Shown piece after piece: positions 35,162-44,289 of a stretch of DNA of 64,000 bases. The stretch lies in the NCBI GenBank assembly GCA_937930305.1, contig CALGLE010000020.1:124001-188000 (forward strand). Reading direction: 5' to 3'. This stretch comes from an uncultured Granulosicoccaceae bacterium. GTDB taxonomy: Bacteria; Pseudomonadota; Gammaproteobacteria; Granulosicoccales; Granulosicoccaceae. A program made the translations under genes and the position numbers. A model generated the notes under the pieces. That model was not told the origin of the DNA. It did no database searches and worked only from the letters and a program-made list of their open reading frames with translations. Numbering within the stretch: the stretch's first letter is position 1; each line of letters begins with the position of its first letter.

Positions 35162-35842
35162 TCATTGAATATCCGAACGAGCGACAAGGCGAACCAATAC
35201 CCCAGCCGTTACCCCGGTGAGCACATGCCAAATAAAATGTGTGCCGAAAGGAAGCGCTGGGCACAGCCCCAAATCCAACGTTCGAAATACCAAAGCCGCA
35301 GTAAATAAACCGGTGGCACTCCATAGATAGAAAGCTGCCTGATGGCGAGTTAATGTCGCAGATACACAGGCAAGCAGTAGTGCAAGAATAACGGGAAGAT
35401 ACTGCATCGACCCGTTAAATGGCCGTACAGCATCAACTGGTGGTGTTGCGGTAATCACCTCGCCCGTGAATACAAACAGACCGATCAACACAATAAGCGC
35501 CAACCCGGTGATTACCACCGTTTTGCGCCAACGCCTGCCCGCTAAAATATGGACAACCGCTACCCCACACGCCAGCGAGAAAAACCAGATAGGCCCGACG
35601 TCCAGCCACTGCGTCAACCTCGAAGGCAGTGTGTGGAATGCGAATGACCCCACTCCAATCAACGCCACCAGAGCCGACAATACGGCCGCAAACCGTTTCC
35701 CAGATTCCGCACGTATTTTCTGCCAATTCCACCATCCAGCAACAATAAAACTGAGATTGCTGAGCGCGTTCAGCGGTTCATTGATAAACCCAATAGCTGT
35801 GCGTTCGCAGTACAGATCGATATACGTGGTTAGATCGGACAT
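35162..35842 (-). CDS. Ceramidase-like (CREST superfamily) membrane protein
   Basis: A 226-residue, seven-helix membrane protein. The N-terminal DLYCERTAIGFINEPLNALSN matches the bacterial ceramidase/CREST domain; His in FAFHTLPSRLTQWLDVGPI and in GTHFIWHVLTG are the likely zinc ligands of this hydrolase family. The start ATG 35842 gives the canonical N-terminus. It is divergent from a 2OG-Fe oxygenase gene with a 120-base spacer. Whether it acts on ceramide or another amide lipid cannot be told. Confidence 0.82.
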   Translation of the reverse strand: MSDLTTYIDLYCERTAIGFINEPLNALSNLSFIVAGWWNWQKIRAESGKRFAAVLSALVALIGVGSFAFHTLPSRLTQWLDVGPIWFFSLACGVAVVHILAGRRWRKTVVITGLALIVLIGLFVFTGEVITATPPVDAVRPFNGSMQYLPVILALLLACVSATLTRHQAAFYLWSATGLFTAALVFRTLDLGLCPALPFGTHFIWHVLTGVTAGVLVRLVARSDIQ

Positions 35843-35963
35843 ACGAAAGATAGTAGGCCGTTCAGTCCCGAATAAAAAGAGAATCGGCAAGTTATTTCCG
35901 AACCCCATTCACATACCTGAAAGTGATAAATTCGCTGCTGCCTCAGCATCAATACCAAAAGCC

Positions 35964-36755
35964 ATGCACGTACCGTCTCAGCCATTAAGTGCGCTCGTCA
36001 ACACCAGTCGATGGAAATTATCCGATACGAATTTGCAAACGCGATGTAAGTCGCAACTGGATCAGGACGGCGTTATTGTGTTGCCCGAATTTCTGACTCC
36101 AGATGCAATTCATACTCTGCAACAAGAAGGGCTCGATAATCAATCAAAAGCCTACTATACGCAAACATCTCATAATGTTTATCTCACACCCAATGATGAT
36201 CAATACCACAACGATCATCCCAGAAACATTCAGGTAGAGTCGTCTAAGGGCTGCATCACAACCGATCAAATTCCTGAGAATTCCCCACTGAAAGTGCTCT
36301 ATGGCTCTGTTGAATTCACAGACTTTCTGTGCGCAGTTCTTAACGAACAAGCGTTGTATGAATACGCGGATGCACTCTCATCGATAAACTTACACTACGC
36401 CTCAGAAGGTCAGGAGCTGGGTTGGCATTTTGATAACTCCTCGTTCGCCATCACATTACTCATTCAGAAACCTGTTGACGGTGGCGTGTTTCAATACGTG
36501 GAGAACCTCCGACAGTCCAACGCAGATGATTGGAATTTTGATGGAGTGGCTTCGGTACTCAAACAAGAAAGTGCAGTGAAATCACTCGAAATGAACGCTG
36601 GCAGTTTGGTGTTGTTTCGTGGCCGCAATGCATTGCACCGCGTAACGCCAACAAAAGGAAATACCACCCGAATGTTGGCCGTTCTCGCGTATAACTCGAC
36701 CCCGAATATTGCTTTGTCTGAATCAGCTCGGCAAACGTTTTACGGTCGTCTGTAG
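35964..36755 (+). CDS. 2-oxoglutarate/Fe(II)-dependent oxygenase family protein
   Basis: A 263-residue protein. The iron triad is LGWHFDNSSF (His155, Asp157) and NALHRVTP (His225), followed by TTRMLAVLAYN, where the Arg should bind 2-oxoglutarate. An N-terminal helix-rich part (LDQDGVIVLPEFLTPDAI) fits the phytanoyl/prolyl-hydroxylase-type fold. H-x-D means hydroxylase-type chemistry; a halogenase would have H-x-G. The start is ATG 35964. Substrate unknown. Confidence 0.88.
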   Translation: MHVPSQPLSALVNTSRWKLSDTNLQTRCKSQLDQDGVIVLPEFLTPDAIHTLQQEGLDNQSKAYYTQTSHNVYLTPNDDQYHNDHPRNIQVESSKGCITTDQIPENSPLKVLYGSVEFTDFLCAVLNEQALYEYADALSSINLHYASEGQELGWHFDNSSFAITLLIQKPVDGGVFQYVENLRQSNADDWNFDGVASVLKQESAVKSLEMNAGSLVLFRGRNALHRVTPTKGNTTRMLAVLAYNSTPNIALSESARQTFYGRL

Positions 36756-36765
36756 TCGTCCAGCG

Positions 36766-37569
36766 CTACAAGCGCTCAATAATGAATCGCCCAGCCGCAG
36801 GCAGTCCATCCACAAACGAGGTATCCGCCGGATCGCTGTTGGTTTCAAGAATAGGATCACGCGGTTGAGTATCCAGGTTACCTGAGGTGTAGCTCACACC
36901 GCTGTCCGTGCCAGAATCGTATAACACCGCATCCACGGTGGCCATATCGACAAACGTCGTACCATCGAATAATTCATAATTGTGCAAGCCCACAAACCAA
37001 TCTGGGCTGGGCGCTAACATAGAAGTGAGTGTGATTTGCGAATAATCCTGAGTGACTAACACTTCCACACTTGCCTGCCCATTACCTGTGCTGATACCCG
37101 ATCCGTTAATGGCTGCCAACGCATAGCCGTTCGCTATGCTGTTATTAATCTCATCCAGGAAAGAAGATTTACCGCCCGTTTCAGCCATTTGTTCAATGCC
37201 CGCTGATGCGATTTGGCCAGGCTGCCAAAAAATCACCTGTTCGTTGTGAACCGCCCCCACCAGACCCGAGAAATGCGCTGACGCACCCGGGAATTGCACC
37301 GGATGGCGATCTGCTGTCCAATCGGCGTCAAATGTAATTCGGTATCTCACTTCATTGGGCGTATCGATGCCCGGTGGTGCTGGCTCGTCAGTTCCAGGAT
37401 CCACGGGAGTCCCTGGTTCCACGGGAGATTCCTGATCCACTGGAGTTCCCGGATCCATTGGAGAATCCAAATCCGCTGGTGTTTCTTGATCACTCGGTGT
37501 GCTGGAACTTGAACAGCCGACGAGGGCCAGAACAATAAGAGAAAGTGCTAAGTAACCCGGAAATTTCAT
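36766..37569 (-). CDS. Spondin-domain lipoprotein
   Basis: A 267-residue lipoprotein starting MKFPGYLALSLIVLALVGC. A proline- and acid-rich linker (repeats of DPGTPVD/ESPVEPG, about 30-70) is followed by a spondin-N domain: YRITFDADWTADRHP, FSGLVGAVHNEQVIFWQPGQ and ASPDWFVGLHNYEL. In bacteria this domain occurs in surface proteins of marine bacteria, but its role is unclear. It is preceded by a porin gene with a terminator between them. Confidence 0.87.
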   Translation of the reverse strand: MKFPGYLALSLIVLALVGCSSSSTPSDQETPADLDSPMDPGTPVDQESPVEPGTPVDPGTDEPAPPGIDTPNEVRYRITFDADWTADRHPVQFPGASAHFSGLVGAVHNEQVIFWQPGQIASAGIEQMAETGGKSSFLDEINNSIANGYALAAINGSGISTGNGQASVEVLVTQDYSQITLTSMLAPSPDWFVGLHNYELFDGTTFVDMATVDAVLYDSGTDSGVSYTSGNLDTQPRDPILETNSDPADTSFVDGLPAAGRFIIERL

Positions 37570-37693
37570 TAGAAGCGACCTGTGATGCAAGTAACAGACT
37601 TTAGTTGATACTAGTTCGTTTACCGCGCGAGTAAACCAAGCTATGAATCGCTTCGACTCATAAGAACGCCACAGGTTCCCAAGTTTTCCCAAA

Positions 37694-37726
37694 GAAAGCC
37701 GCCACGGCTAAGACACGGCGGCTTTC
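37694..37726 (-). terminator. Rho-independent terminator after the porin gene
   Basis: Stem GAAAGCCGCC/GGCGGCTTTC with the minus-strand T-run TTTGGG-type tail, lying 21 bases beyond the porin stop. Confidence 0.85.
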
Positions 37727-37747
37727 ATTTTTAATCACCGCACAAGC

Positions 37748-38698
37748 TTACAGCACACCAAAATCGTACTTGTAGGTAGCTCGAACGATGGTTTCGTTAC
37801 CAGCATCAGAACCATCATCAATTAATTGATATTCAAAGTACATCAATGATGCGTCACCGATGTTCAATGTGTAGCCCAAAGTGCCGTAGCCACTATTGCC
37901 TCCCGCATCACCGTTATCCGTGCGGTTTAAGATAGTGTAAGCGTTTCCGTAAGTGGCTGTTAACGTGGTATGGGTCACAGCATCAGAAGACGCTGCGAAG
38001 TCTGCATCCGCTCTTTGGAATCCTAACCCTAGCCCCAATGGGCCAACACTACCGCTTGCCACAGCACCAAACAGTGTTCCACCGTCCAATTCTTCTTCAT
38101 CTGCTCTGACCGAAGTAGCAAGCCCCAGAACGAGCGATCCTGCGTTCACGTTCACACCTAATTCGAATTCATCAGCGACATCATTGCCATCATCTTCGGC
38201 GTTGCCTTGAATTGATGCGACATAGGACAAAGCTCCCGTTGATCCTGAATATTTAAGTACCTGGGTTTCGCGTGAACATTCGAATTGGGTCCAACAACTG
38301 CCCCACCACGCGATGTCTTGTTTGCCTGATACAGAGTCATAGAAAGCTGCGTATTGAGCCCCCACTTTGACAGTGCCAAAGCCGCCTTTGAGTCCCGCCC
38401 AAGCCTGCCGGGTGCGATCTAAACCTGAAGAACCTCGGCTGTTGTTGTCAGGATTGATACCCAACTCAACATAGCCAATGCCCGACAGACCGTTGTCAAA
38501 TGCTTGCTCCCCACTCCACTTGATTCGAGAACCAAAATTTCGAATGGCAACATCGGAATCCATATCATCGTTGTCCACAATGGTCGCACCAATTCGAATA
38601 CTGGCGGTTAATTTACTCTCTGCAGCATCAGCTATGGATGTTGCCATAAGCAAAGTAAAAGGAAGGACGAGCGTGGTAATTCGGTGTCGTTGTTTCAT
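37748..38698 (-). CDS. Outer-membrane porin (Gram-negative porin family)
   Basis: A 316-residue beta-barrel precursor. Signal peptide TTLVLPFTLLMATSIADA. Alternating strands such as YVELGINPDNNSRG, WAGLKGGFGTVKVGAQYAAF, LGLGLGFQRAD and YFEYQLIDDGSD end in an aromatic-type C-terminal strand (RATYKYDFGVL). Start ATG 38698. General diffusion function inferred from the family. Confidence 0.9.
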   Translation of the reverse strand: MKQRHRITTLVLPFTLLMATSIADAAESKLTASIRIGATIVDNDDMDSDVAIRNFGSRIKWSGEQAFDNGLSGIGYVELGINPDNNSRGSSGLDRTRQAWAGLKGGFGTVKVGAQYAAFYDSVSGKQDIAWWGSCWTQFECSRETQVLKYSGSTGALSYVASIQGNAEDDGNDVADEFELGVNVNAGSLVLGLATSVRADEEELDGGTLFGAVASGSVGPLGLGLGFQRADADFAASSDAVTHTTLTATYGNAYTILNRTDNGDAGGNSGYGTLGYTLNIGDASLMYFEYQLIDDGSDAGNETIVRATYKYDFGVL

Positions 38699-38862
38699 GT
38701 AATTAGCTTCCAAGTCGTAAAATGATCACCCATATGGGAGGGTTGCTTGAGACTAGAGATGCTGAATTACGTGAGCATTAACTGAGACGTACAAATAAGT
38801 ATGGGAACTTTTAAGAAATAGTAATGTCATCAGCGCGCGCTGGCCAACTTAACTGGTAGTTC

Positions 38863-40041
38863 TTAGGATGCAACCTGTTTCTTATAGGCAGACGGTGTGC
38901 ACTGATAGCGCTTTTTAAATGCCGTGTAGAAAGAGGAACGTGTGTTAAAGCCACTTTGCATGGCGATATCGCCCACGGTTAATTCCGTGCTTGTCAACAA
39001 CAAAGCCGCCTCTTCAGCCCTTAATCGATTAACAAATTCAAAAAAGGATTCGTTCAACAAACCATTCAACGTTTGGGATAAGTAGTGCGGATTGGTGTTG
39101 AGTTCTTTTGCTAAAGCCGATAAGGACAAATTTGGGTCTTGATATATTTTTTGATCTGCCATGAGTGCTTCGAGCTTTATTTTCAATTTCACCTGATGCT
39201 CGGTCGTCAACGCAGAATTCGCGTATCGATGTTTAGGATGAAGATCCTCCACCGGTTCAAGAGTACTTGTTGTTGTTTTTGCATTTGACGGATCGGGTTC
39301 GGGTTCGGGTAGGAATGTAGGTTTTTGCTGCAAGCCCCAAAGCGAAGGAATGCCAATAACCAACACGTTAACCAACATCGCCAGCGGTAGCGAGAAGCTG
39401 ACATCTGCGCCTAAATAATCCAGCGTATCCCCCAGGTCGATCAGCCAGTAGGCCATGAACACAAAAATCAGTAACGAAACCCAATTCAGCTCCCTAGATT
39501 CTAAAGAAGAAAATTCGTCTCGCAGGCGAACACGGTAGCGCTGAACCCGACGATACGCACAGACTAAATATATTGGTGCAAGACAAGACCACACGATATC
39601 AGCCAGCACCCAGGCCAACACTATATGGCGCTTCTCGAGCGTATCCAGATCACCTGTTTGCATGAGTTCAACTTGTACTTGCTCGGGTGCGAGCGCAAAG
39701 GGAAAGGCGGTGGCTGCGCACAACGCAACCGGCAAGCCGTGCAGTATCCAGTCCCAGCGTTGTAGTTTTCGAGTGGGTGCCGTTATCGTACAAACGTATA
39801 ACCACAGCGTTGCGATGGCAAGATATTCTCCGGATAATCCAAGCAGCGCAAAGGCCGTCGGTTCTTTCAAAGTCACCAACAGGCTGCCCGTTTGCCCTAG
39901 CAGCAACCCTAGAAAAAAGCCGATTAGCAGCCGACTCCACGGCCTGTCACGACCATGCAGTAGCAGTTGCGTTATAACCAGCAAGCACTGACCGACCAGT
40001 ACTGCTTCAAACACAATGAAGTAAGGAGAATCTAGACCCAC
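38863..40041 (-). CDS. AraC-type transcriptional regulator with seven-helix membrane domain
   Basis: A 392-residue protein. Residues about 5-240 contain seven hydrophobic helices; a linker rich in Pro/Glu follows; the AraC-type HTH domain occupies about 290-390 (LSLSALAKELNTNPHYLSQTLN, FFEFVNRLRAEEAALLL, VGDIAMQSGFNTRSSFYTAFKKRY). DNA binding from a membrane anchor implies sensing of a membrane or periplasmic cue. GTG start 40041. It is divergent from the MipA/S41 pair, whose promoter lies in the 100-base spacer; it is the likely regulator of that pair. Confidence 0.9.
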   Translation of the reverse strand: MGLDSPYFIVFEAVLVGQCLLVITQLLLHGRDRPWSRLLIGFFLGLLLGQTGSLLVTLKEPTAFALLGLSGEYLAIATLWLYVCTITAPTRKLQRWDWILHGLPVALCAATAFPFALAPEQVQVELMQTGDLDTLEKRHIVLAWVLADIVWSCLAPIYLVCAYRRVQRYRVRLRDEFSSLESRELNWVSLLIFVFMAYWLIDLGDTLDYLGADVSFSLPLAMLVNVLVIGIPSLWGLQQKPTFLPEPEPDPSNAKTTTSTLEPVEDLHPKHRYANSALTTEHQVKLKIKLEALMADQKIYQDPNLSLSALAKELNTNPHYLSQTLNGLLNESFFEFVNRLRAEEAALLLTSTELTVGDIAMQSGFNTRSSFYTAFKKRYQCTPSAYKKQVAS

Positions 40042-40141
40042 ACCCAGAGTATACCCACGACACTCTCAAAAACTGGCTTAGGGCTGTCCTTCCCGGCCGG
40101 ACAAGACAAGCAAAGACTGCAGTTACCGTATCTTTGCGATC

Positions 40142-40966
40142 ATGCAGCCTCCTACACCGACAGCCGATTATCGGCAAAACACTCCGTATCACCAACACAA
40201 AACTGAGTTGCTCAAATTATCTCGACCCTGGTGGCGTACTCCCAACCGGGTGTTTACCTCTGCTCTCGTACTTACTGCGTGTCTGACTAACCCGGCTGAA
40301 GCCGACTGGCTCATCGGCCCCATCATCATGGCTGAACAAGGGACCTACGAAGCCTCTCAGAATGAGTTTCAGCTATTGCCGTATATCGCCTGGGAAAGCA
40401 AAGGTTGGCACATCGGCATCGATTCTGTGTCCTACGAACGTTCCCCACGGGACGATATGACGTGGGCACTATCACTCCAACCGCGCTTCAGTTTTCAGCA
40501 TGAGGCCAACTCCGACCATCCCTACGATATTAAAAAAGACGACTTTGTCGAAGGCTCCATCGAACTTGAAATCGGCTGGTTTCCCTGGGTGTTGGGCATG
40601 CAGTTGGGTCACGATGTCAGCGGGGTTCATCGAGGGGTAAAAGCGAGTGCTGATGCCTCTTTAACTTTCCCAGCTCTCGGTGGTGAAGTGGGCATCGCTC
40701 ACGCCCTGCACTATCGCAATCAACGCTGGATGCAGCATCAATTTGGTGTGTCTTCCGAGGAATCGAGCACAAATTTAAACTCGTTCGTAACCACAGACTC
40801 ACTCAGTTACTCACTGGCCTTGGAATGGCTGATGCCGCTCACCAACGCTTCTACATTTATCGTGCAAGCCGAATGGGAAAAATTTCCACGCACTCACCTA
40901 GATAGCCCATTGGTGAACAACACAAACGAGCTATCCGCACTCATAGGCTGGATCTGGAACTTCTGA
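40142..40966 (+). CDS. MipA/OmpV family outer-membrane protein
   Basis: Product of about 274 residues, a beta-barrel protein of the MltA-interacting-protein family (LIGPIIMAEQGTYEASQNEFQ, YIAWESKGWHIGIDSVSYERSP, ALIGWIWNF at the end). The signal-type segment FTSALVLTACLTNPAEA is about 45 residues from ATG 40142, so TTG 40208 is an alternative. It is one base from the next gene (TGATG overlap). Role: outer-membrane or peptidoglycan-associated porin-like protein. Confidence 0.8.
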   Translation: MQPPTPTADYRQNTPYHQHKTELLKLSRPWWRTPNRVFTSALVLTACLTNPAEADWLIGPIIMAEQGTYEASQNEFQLLPYIAWESKGWHIGIDSVSYERSPRDDMTWALSLQPRFSFQHEANSDHPYDIKKDDFVEGSIELEIGWFPWVLGMQLGHDVSGVHRGVKASADASLTFPALGGEVGIAHALHYRNQRWMQHQFGVSSEESSTNLNSFVTTDSLSYSLALEWLMPLTNASTFIVQAEWEKFPRTHLDSPLVNNTNELSALIGWIWNF

Positions 40967-42393
40967 TGCTACTTCGAACCTTAAAAACTGGGCTCCTACT
41001 CTGTGTGCTTGCCAGCGGTGTGAGCTGTCATTCGTTACTACCCAAGCACTGGAGCCGCTCAGACATTCAAAACCTTCAAGGGAATTGGCAATCCGATGGG
41101 TTTGGGCTTGCGTTGTCGATCGATCGGGAGGATCTATCTTTGTATAACATCACCTCCGAGGGTTGTTACCCAGAACCGGTCACCTTAAGTGAAATTGCCT
41201 ACGAATTGCCGTTTGTCGATTTCATTAGCGATTCTAAAGTTCGCCTGGGCGATGCGCCAGAAGGTGGGTTTAATTTTACCTTTGATCGACTTGATTCCAT
41301 TGATTCTGTCTGCACAGAGAGCTTGGGTAGCAGTGCTGTAGATGTCGTAAAGGCCTACGCCGGAACAATGAGTAACCTCTACCCATTTTTCGAACTGCAT
41401 AATATTAACGACTGGTCGATAAGGACTCAACGTGCCATCGATACCGTGAAATCAAACGCCAGTGACGAGACAGTTTTCAAAGCGCTGGTGGAAATGATCA
41501 ATGGTATTCAAGACAGTCATGTTGGAATCGCAGCCCAATTGCCTAATGGCCCACAACGAATAAGTAAACGCCACTTGCGTGATTTAGACCCGATATTAAG
41601 GCCTCGTTACGAAGCGCAAGCGAATGACTCATCGTATCGACGGTTTCGGCAAGAATTTATTAAAGAGCTTCGCAGAAAAACGCAACAAGCTGTCTTGGAG
41701 AATGCGCCTGGTCAGCTTCTGGGTACCGCCGCTGACGGTAAATTGATTTGGGGCACGCACGCTGGCGTAGGCTACTTACTTATTCATCAATTCGCGCGAT
41801 ATTCAAACACCATTGATCTCGATACAGATCTTGCCATTGCCGCCAACGCGATGGACAGAGTCGTTCAGGATTTGAAAAACGCAGACGCGATCGTAATCGA
41901 TGTATCGTTAGCGCGCGGTGGTTTTGCGTCAGTGGCATTTGGAATTGCCAGCCGATTTGCGCCACCGGCACCAGAAACTGAATCAAAAACGCCAATTCAG
42001 TATCTTTCACACGAACGCAAAGTGTACGCAAGTAGAAACCCACAATGGGAACCGGTGTACATAACCGCCAGCGATCGCCCAACTTTCGCCGGTGCAGTGA
42101 CTGTCATTACCTCCGACGCCACCACCAGTGCCGCTGAAGAATTTGTTTTGGCTATGAAAGCCTTTCCGCAAGTGAAAATCGTGGGTACAGCAACCAATGG
42201 ATCCTTTTCGGATATGTTGGAAAAGAGTCTTCCGAACGGTTGGTCAATTGGCCTGTCCCATCAAGTCTATCGGGACGCACAAGGGGTTGAACTAGAGAGA
42301 CAAGGTGTCATCCCAGACACACAGTTGCCTTTGTTTCAAGCCATCGATCAATTTCCGCAAACGATTGTTTCAATCGTGAAAAATTCTCAATGA
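40966..42393 (+). CDS. S41 (tail-specific/Prc-like) peptidase family lipoprotein
   Basis: A 475-residue lipoprotein (lipobox ending VSC). After an N-terminal domain of about 150 residues, a helical S41 N-terminal part and the peptidase core: AIVIDVSLARGGFASVAFG, VTVITSDATTSAAEEFVLA with the nucleophile Ser, and VGTATNGSFSDM. No PDZ domain is apparent, unlike Prc. Probably C-terminal-specific or related proteolysis in the periplasm. Coupled to the mipA-like gene by a TGATG overlap. Confidence 0.85.
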   Translation: MLLRTLKTGLLLCVLASGVSCHSLLPKHWSRSDIQNLQGNWQSDGFGLALSIDREDLSLYNITSEGCYPEPVTLSEIAYELPFVDFISDSKVRLGDAPEGGFNFTFDRLDSIDSVCTESLGSSAVDVVKAYAGTMSNLYPFFELHNINDWSIRTQRAIDTVKSNASDETVFKALVEMINGIQDSHVGIAAQLPNGPQRISKRHLRDLDPILRPRYEAQANDSSYRRFRQEFIKELRRKTQQAVLENAPGQLLGTAADGKLIWGTHAGVGYLLIHQFARYSNTIDLDTDLAIAANAMDRVVQDLKNADAIVIDVSLARGGFASVAFGIASRFAPPAPETESKTPIQYLSHERKVYASRNPQWEPVYITASDRPTFAGAVTVITSDATTSAAEEFVLAMKAFPQVKIVGTATNGSFSDMLEKSLPNGWSIGLSHQVYRDAQGVELERQGVIPDTQLPLFQAIDQFPQTIVSIVKNSQ

Positions 42394-42416
42394 TTCGCCA
42401 GCCGTTGACGAAAAAA

Positions 42417-42722
42417 TCAAAGCTTCAATGATGAAAAATAGGTCGCCAAGTTTTCGATGTCCGTGTCGGTCAAACCACTGGCCATTCCATACATAATGAC
42501 CGACTGTCCACCGGTACGAGATTTGTTGCGAAAATTCATCAACTGATTTTTCAAATACGTAACATCTTGTCCAGCAAGATTTGGAAAACCGGGGGTAGTC
42601 GACTTCCCATCCATACCATGACAACCCGCACAAACTGTGGCACCTGCTCTACCGATATCGACATCTCCAGCGAACAGAGGAGCTGACATCAATAAGCCTG
42701 CGCAAAGAATAATATATTTCAT
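42417..42722 (-). CDS. Small class I cytochrome c
   Basis: A 101-residue periplasmic monoheme cytochrome: signal peptide ILCAGLLMSAPLFA, heme motif CAGCH (31-35), the axial Met in IMYGMASGL, and the closing helix ENLATYFSSLKL. Convergent with the S41 gene, 23 bases apart. Electron-carrying partner unknown. Confidence 0.95.
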   Translation of the reverse strand: MKYIILCAGLLMSAPLFAGDVDIGRAGATVCAGCHGMDGKSTTPGFPNLAGQDVTYLKNQLMNFRNKSRTGGQSVIMYGMASGLTDTDIENLATYFSSLKL

Positions 42723-42847
42723 AATAATGGCTATTTGGTTTGGTGGTGGAGAGCTCTCGCAAGAACCATGCTAACTGGCAGACTTGTGTGTTGTTGGATA
42801 TTTTGAGGTATGTTCAGGGCTTAGATTAATTAAACGAGTTCAACGGA

Positions 42848-43063
42848 ATGAACCCAAATTGCCCCCGCTGCGGAGCCTCTGGCTCTGTGAAACATGGAAG
42901 TTACTCTCGTCATGATGACGCCCAGATAATCCCGCGATACCGGTGCAAGTGCTGTGGTAAATGCCACTACAGTGCCACGCACACCGATAAACGCAAACTG
43001 GCTTGCCGATCAATCCAAAGATGTATTAGAGGATATCATCGCCATTTAAATGCATTTTCATAA
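42848..43063 (+). pseudogene. Truncated transposase N-terminus (zinc-ribbon)
   Basis: A 71-residue frame beginning MNPNCPRCGASGSVKHGSYSR, then PRYRCKCCGK, the zinc-ribbon start of an IS transposase. The similarity stops after about 45 residues; the rest (KRKLACRSIQ...) looks frameshifted. No downstream catalytic part and no obvious inverted repeats. A decayed insertion-sequence remnant. Confidence 0.65.
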
Positions 43064-43137
43064 CACCCGATTGGTGGCTTAGAATGGGGGTGAAAACGTG
43101 ACAATTAACAACAGGCAAGTCAGCCAGTTAGATAACT

Positions 43138-44157
43138 ATGCTTAAATTTCTAAACTGGATCCCAGGCGGATTCCTAATCACACTACCCTACGCCTTCATC
43201 CGCGCCATCTATCGAAGATATCGCAAACAGGCCATCGCCGAGAATTTAGAACAGAAGCAAAAAAAATCGGTGCACTCAGCCCTGCAGCAATCGGTTGTGG
43301 ACAACCAGTACTCGGCTTTCACAGAACTAGTCGACAAAGCCTGCTATGAAGACTTGCGTAGTATGGATTGGGAATCCACCGACGATCATTCGCGTACCGC
43401 AGACACCTTCGTGCAGCGTTATCAGATGGGGAATAGAAAATCAGAAAAAGCCCAATGGCTTAGCGCTGACTATGGCATTTATACCGCTTGGCAGATCCGC
43501 GGCAATGGCTATGCAGATACCGTGTCTGAGGAGGCTCAAAAAGGATTCTACAATGCCCTCATTTCGGCGAGAAAAGATGCACAGAGCGCTCTGGATATAA
43601 ACCCCAACTACGTACCCGGCTACACAGCGCTCGTGGCGATTGCAATGGGATTGGGTAACAGAATGGATGCCACCCTAGCATTTGAAGCAGGCAGCGCTAT
43701 CGAGCCTTTAAACTTTCGTCTGCATGAACGCTATCTTGAGGTTTTGAAAGAAAAATGGTACGGAAGCCATGACGAGATGTTTGAATTTGCTCGAAGCCAT
43801 TATTCAGACAACTCGAACAGTGCTTTGAATGGGCTGATTGCCTTGTCTCATTTTGAATTTTGGTTGGGTAAAGACAAAACCAAAGCGGCCATTTACTTAA
43901 AGCAGAAAAATACACAGGAAGAACTTAAGCATTATGTAAAGCCGCTGCTAAAAGGCACATCAAAGAACAGAGGGGAGGACAATATTGTTGCCCTCAATTA
44001 CTTCGCGTTACTGTTTTATTACGGTGACAAAGAAAAAGATGCTTATAAGGTGTTTCAGCGAATTGGCAACCGATTCACTCATTGGCCGTGGATGATTTTT
44101 GACCAGCAGAACGCAGCACGAGTTTACCTAGAACATAAATGGGCTTCGGGCGCGTAG
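43138..44157 (+). CDS. DUF4034-like, TPR-type protein
   Basis: A 339-residue protein. A hydrophobic N-terminus (LNWIPGGFLITLPYAFIRAIYRRY) is probably a membrane anchor. The body is a series of helix pairs with TPR-like ALDINPNYVPGYTALVAIA and IEPLNFRLHERYLEVLKEKWYGSHDEMFEFAR, a region seen in DUF4034 proteins. No enzymatic motif. Convergent with the LivK-like gene; a shared terminator lies between. Confidence 0.65.
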   Translation: MLKFLNWIPGGFLITLPYAFIRAIYRRYRKQAIAENLEQKQKKSVHSALQQSVVDNQYSAFTELVDKACYEDLRSMDWESTDDHSRTADTFVQRYQMGNRKSEKAQWLSADYGIYTAWQIRGNGYADTVSEEAQKGFYNALISARKDAQSALDINPNYVPGYTALVAIAMGLGNRMDATLAFEAGSAIEPLNFRLHERYLEVLKEKWYGSHDEMFEFARSHYSDNSNSALNGLIALSHFEFWLGKDKTKAAIYLKQKNTQEELKHYVKPLLKGTSKNRGEDNIVALNYFALLFYYGDKEKDAYKVFQRIGNRFTHWPWMIFDQQNAARVYLEHKWASGA

Positions 44158-44226
44158 CTTAATGTGGGTATATCAAGCATGTTTTTTCACTAGCAAGTTT
44201 TTTCGCCAAAAAAATTCGCTGAATAA

Positions 44227-44254
44227 AAAGGGCCGCACAATCGCGCGGCCCTTT
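44227..44254. terminator. Bidirectional terminator between the DUF4034-like gene and livK-like gene
   Basis: Stem AAAGGGCCGC/GCGGCCCTTT with loop ACAATCGC. T-rich sequence on the minus-strand side (CTTTTTATTC) fits termination of the livK-like transcript; on the plus side TTTACG is weaker. Confidence 0.88.
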
Positions 44255-44289
44255 ACGTCATTTGAAAAATTTAGGTTGACGATTATTTC

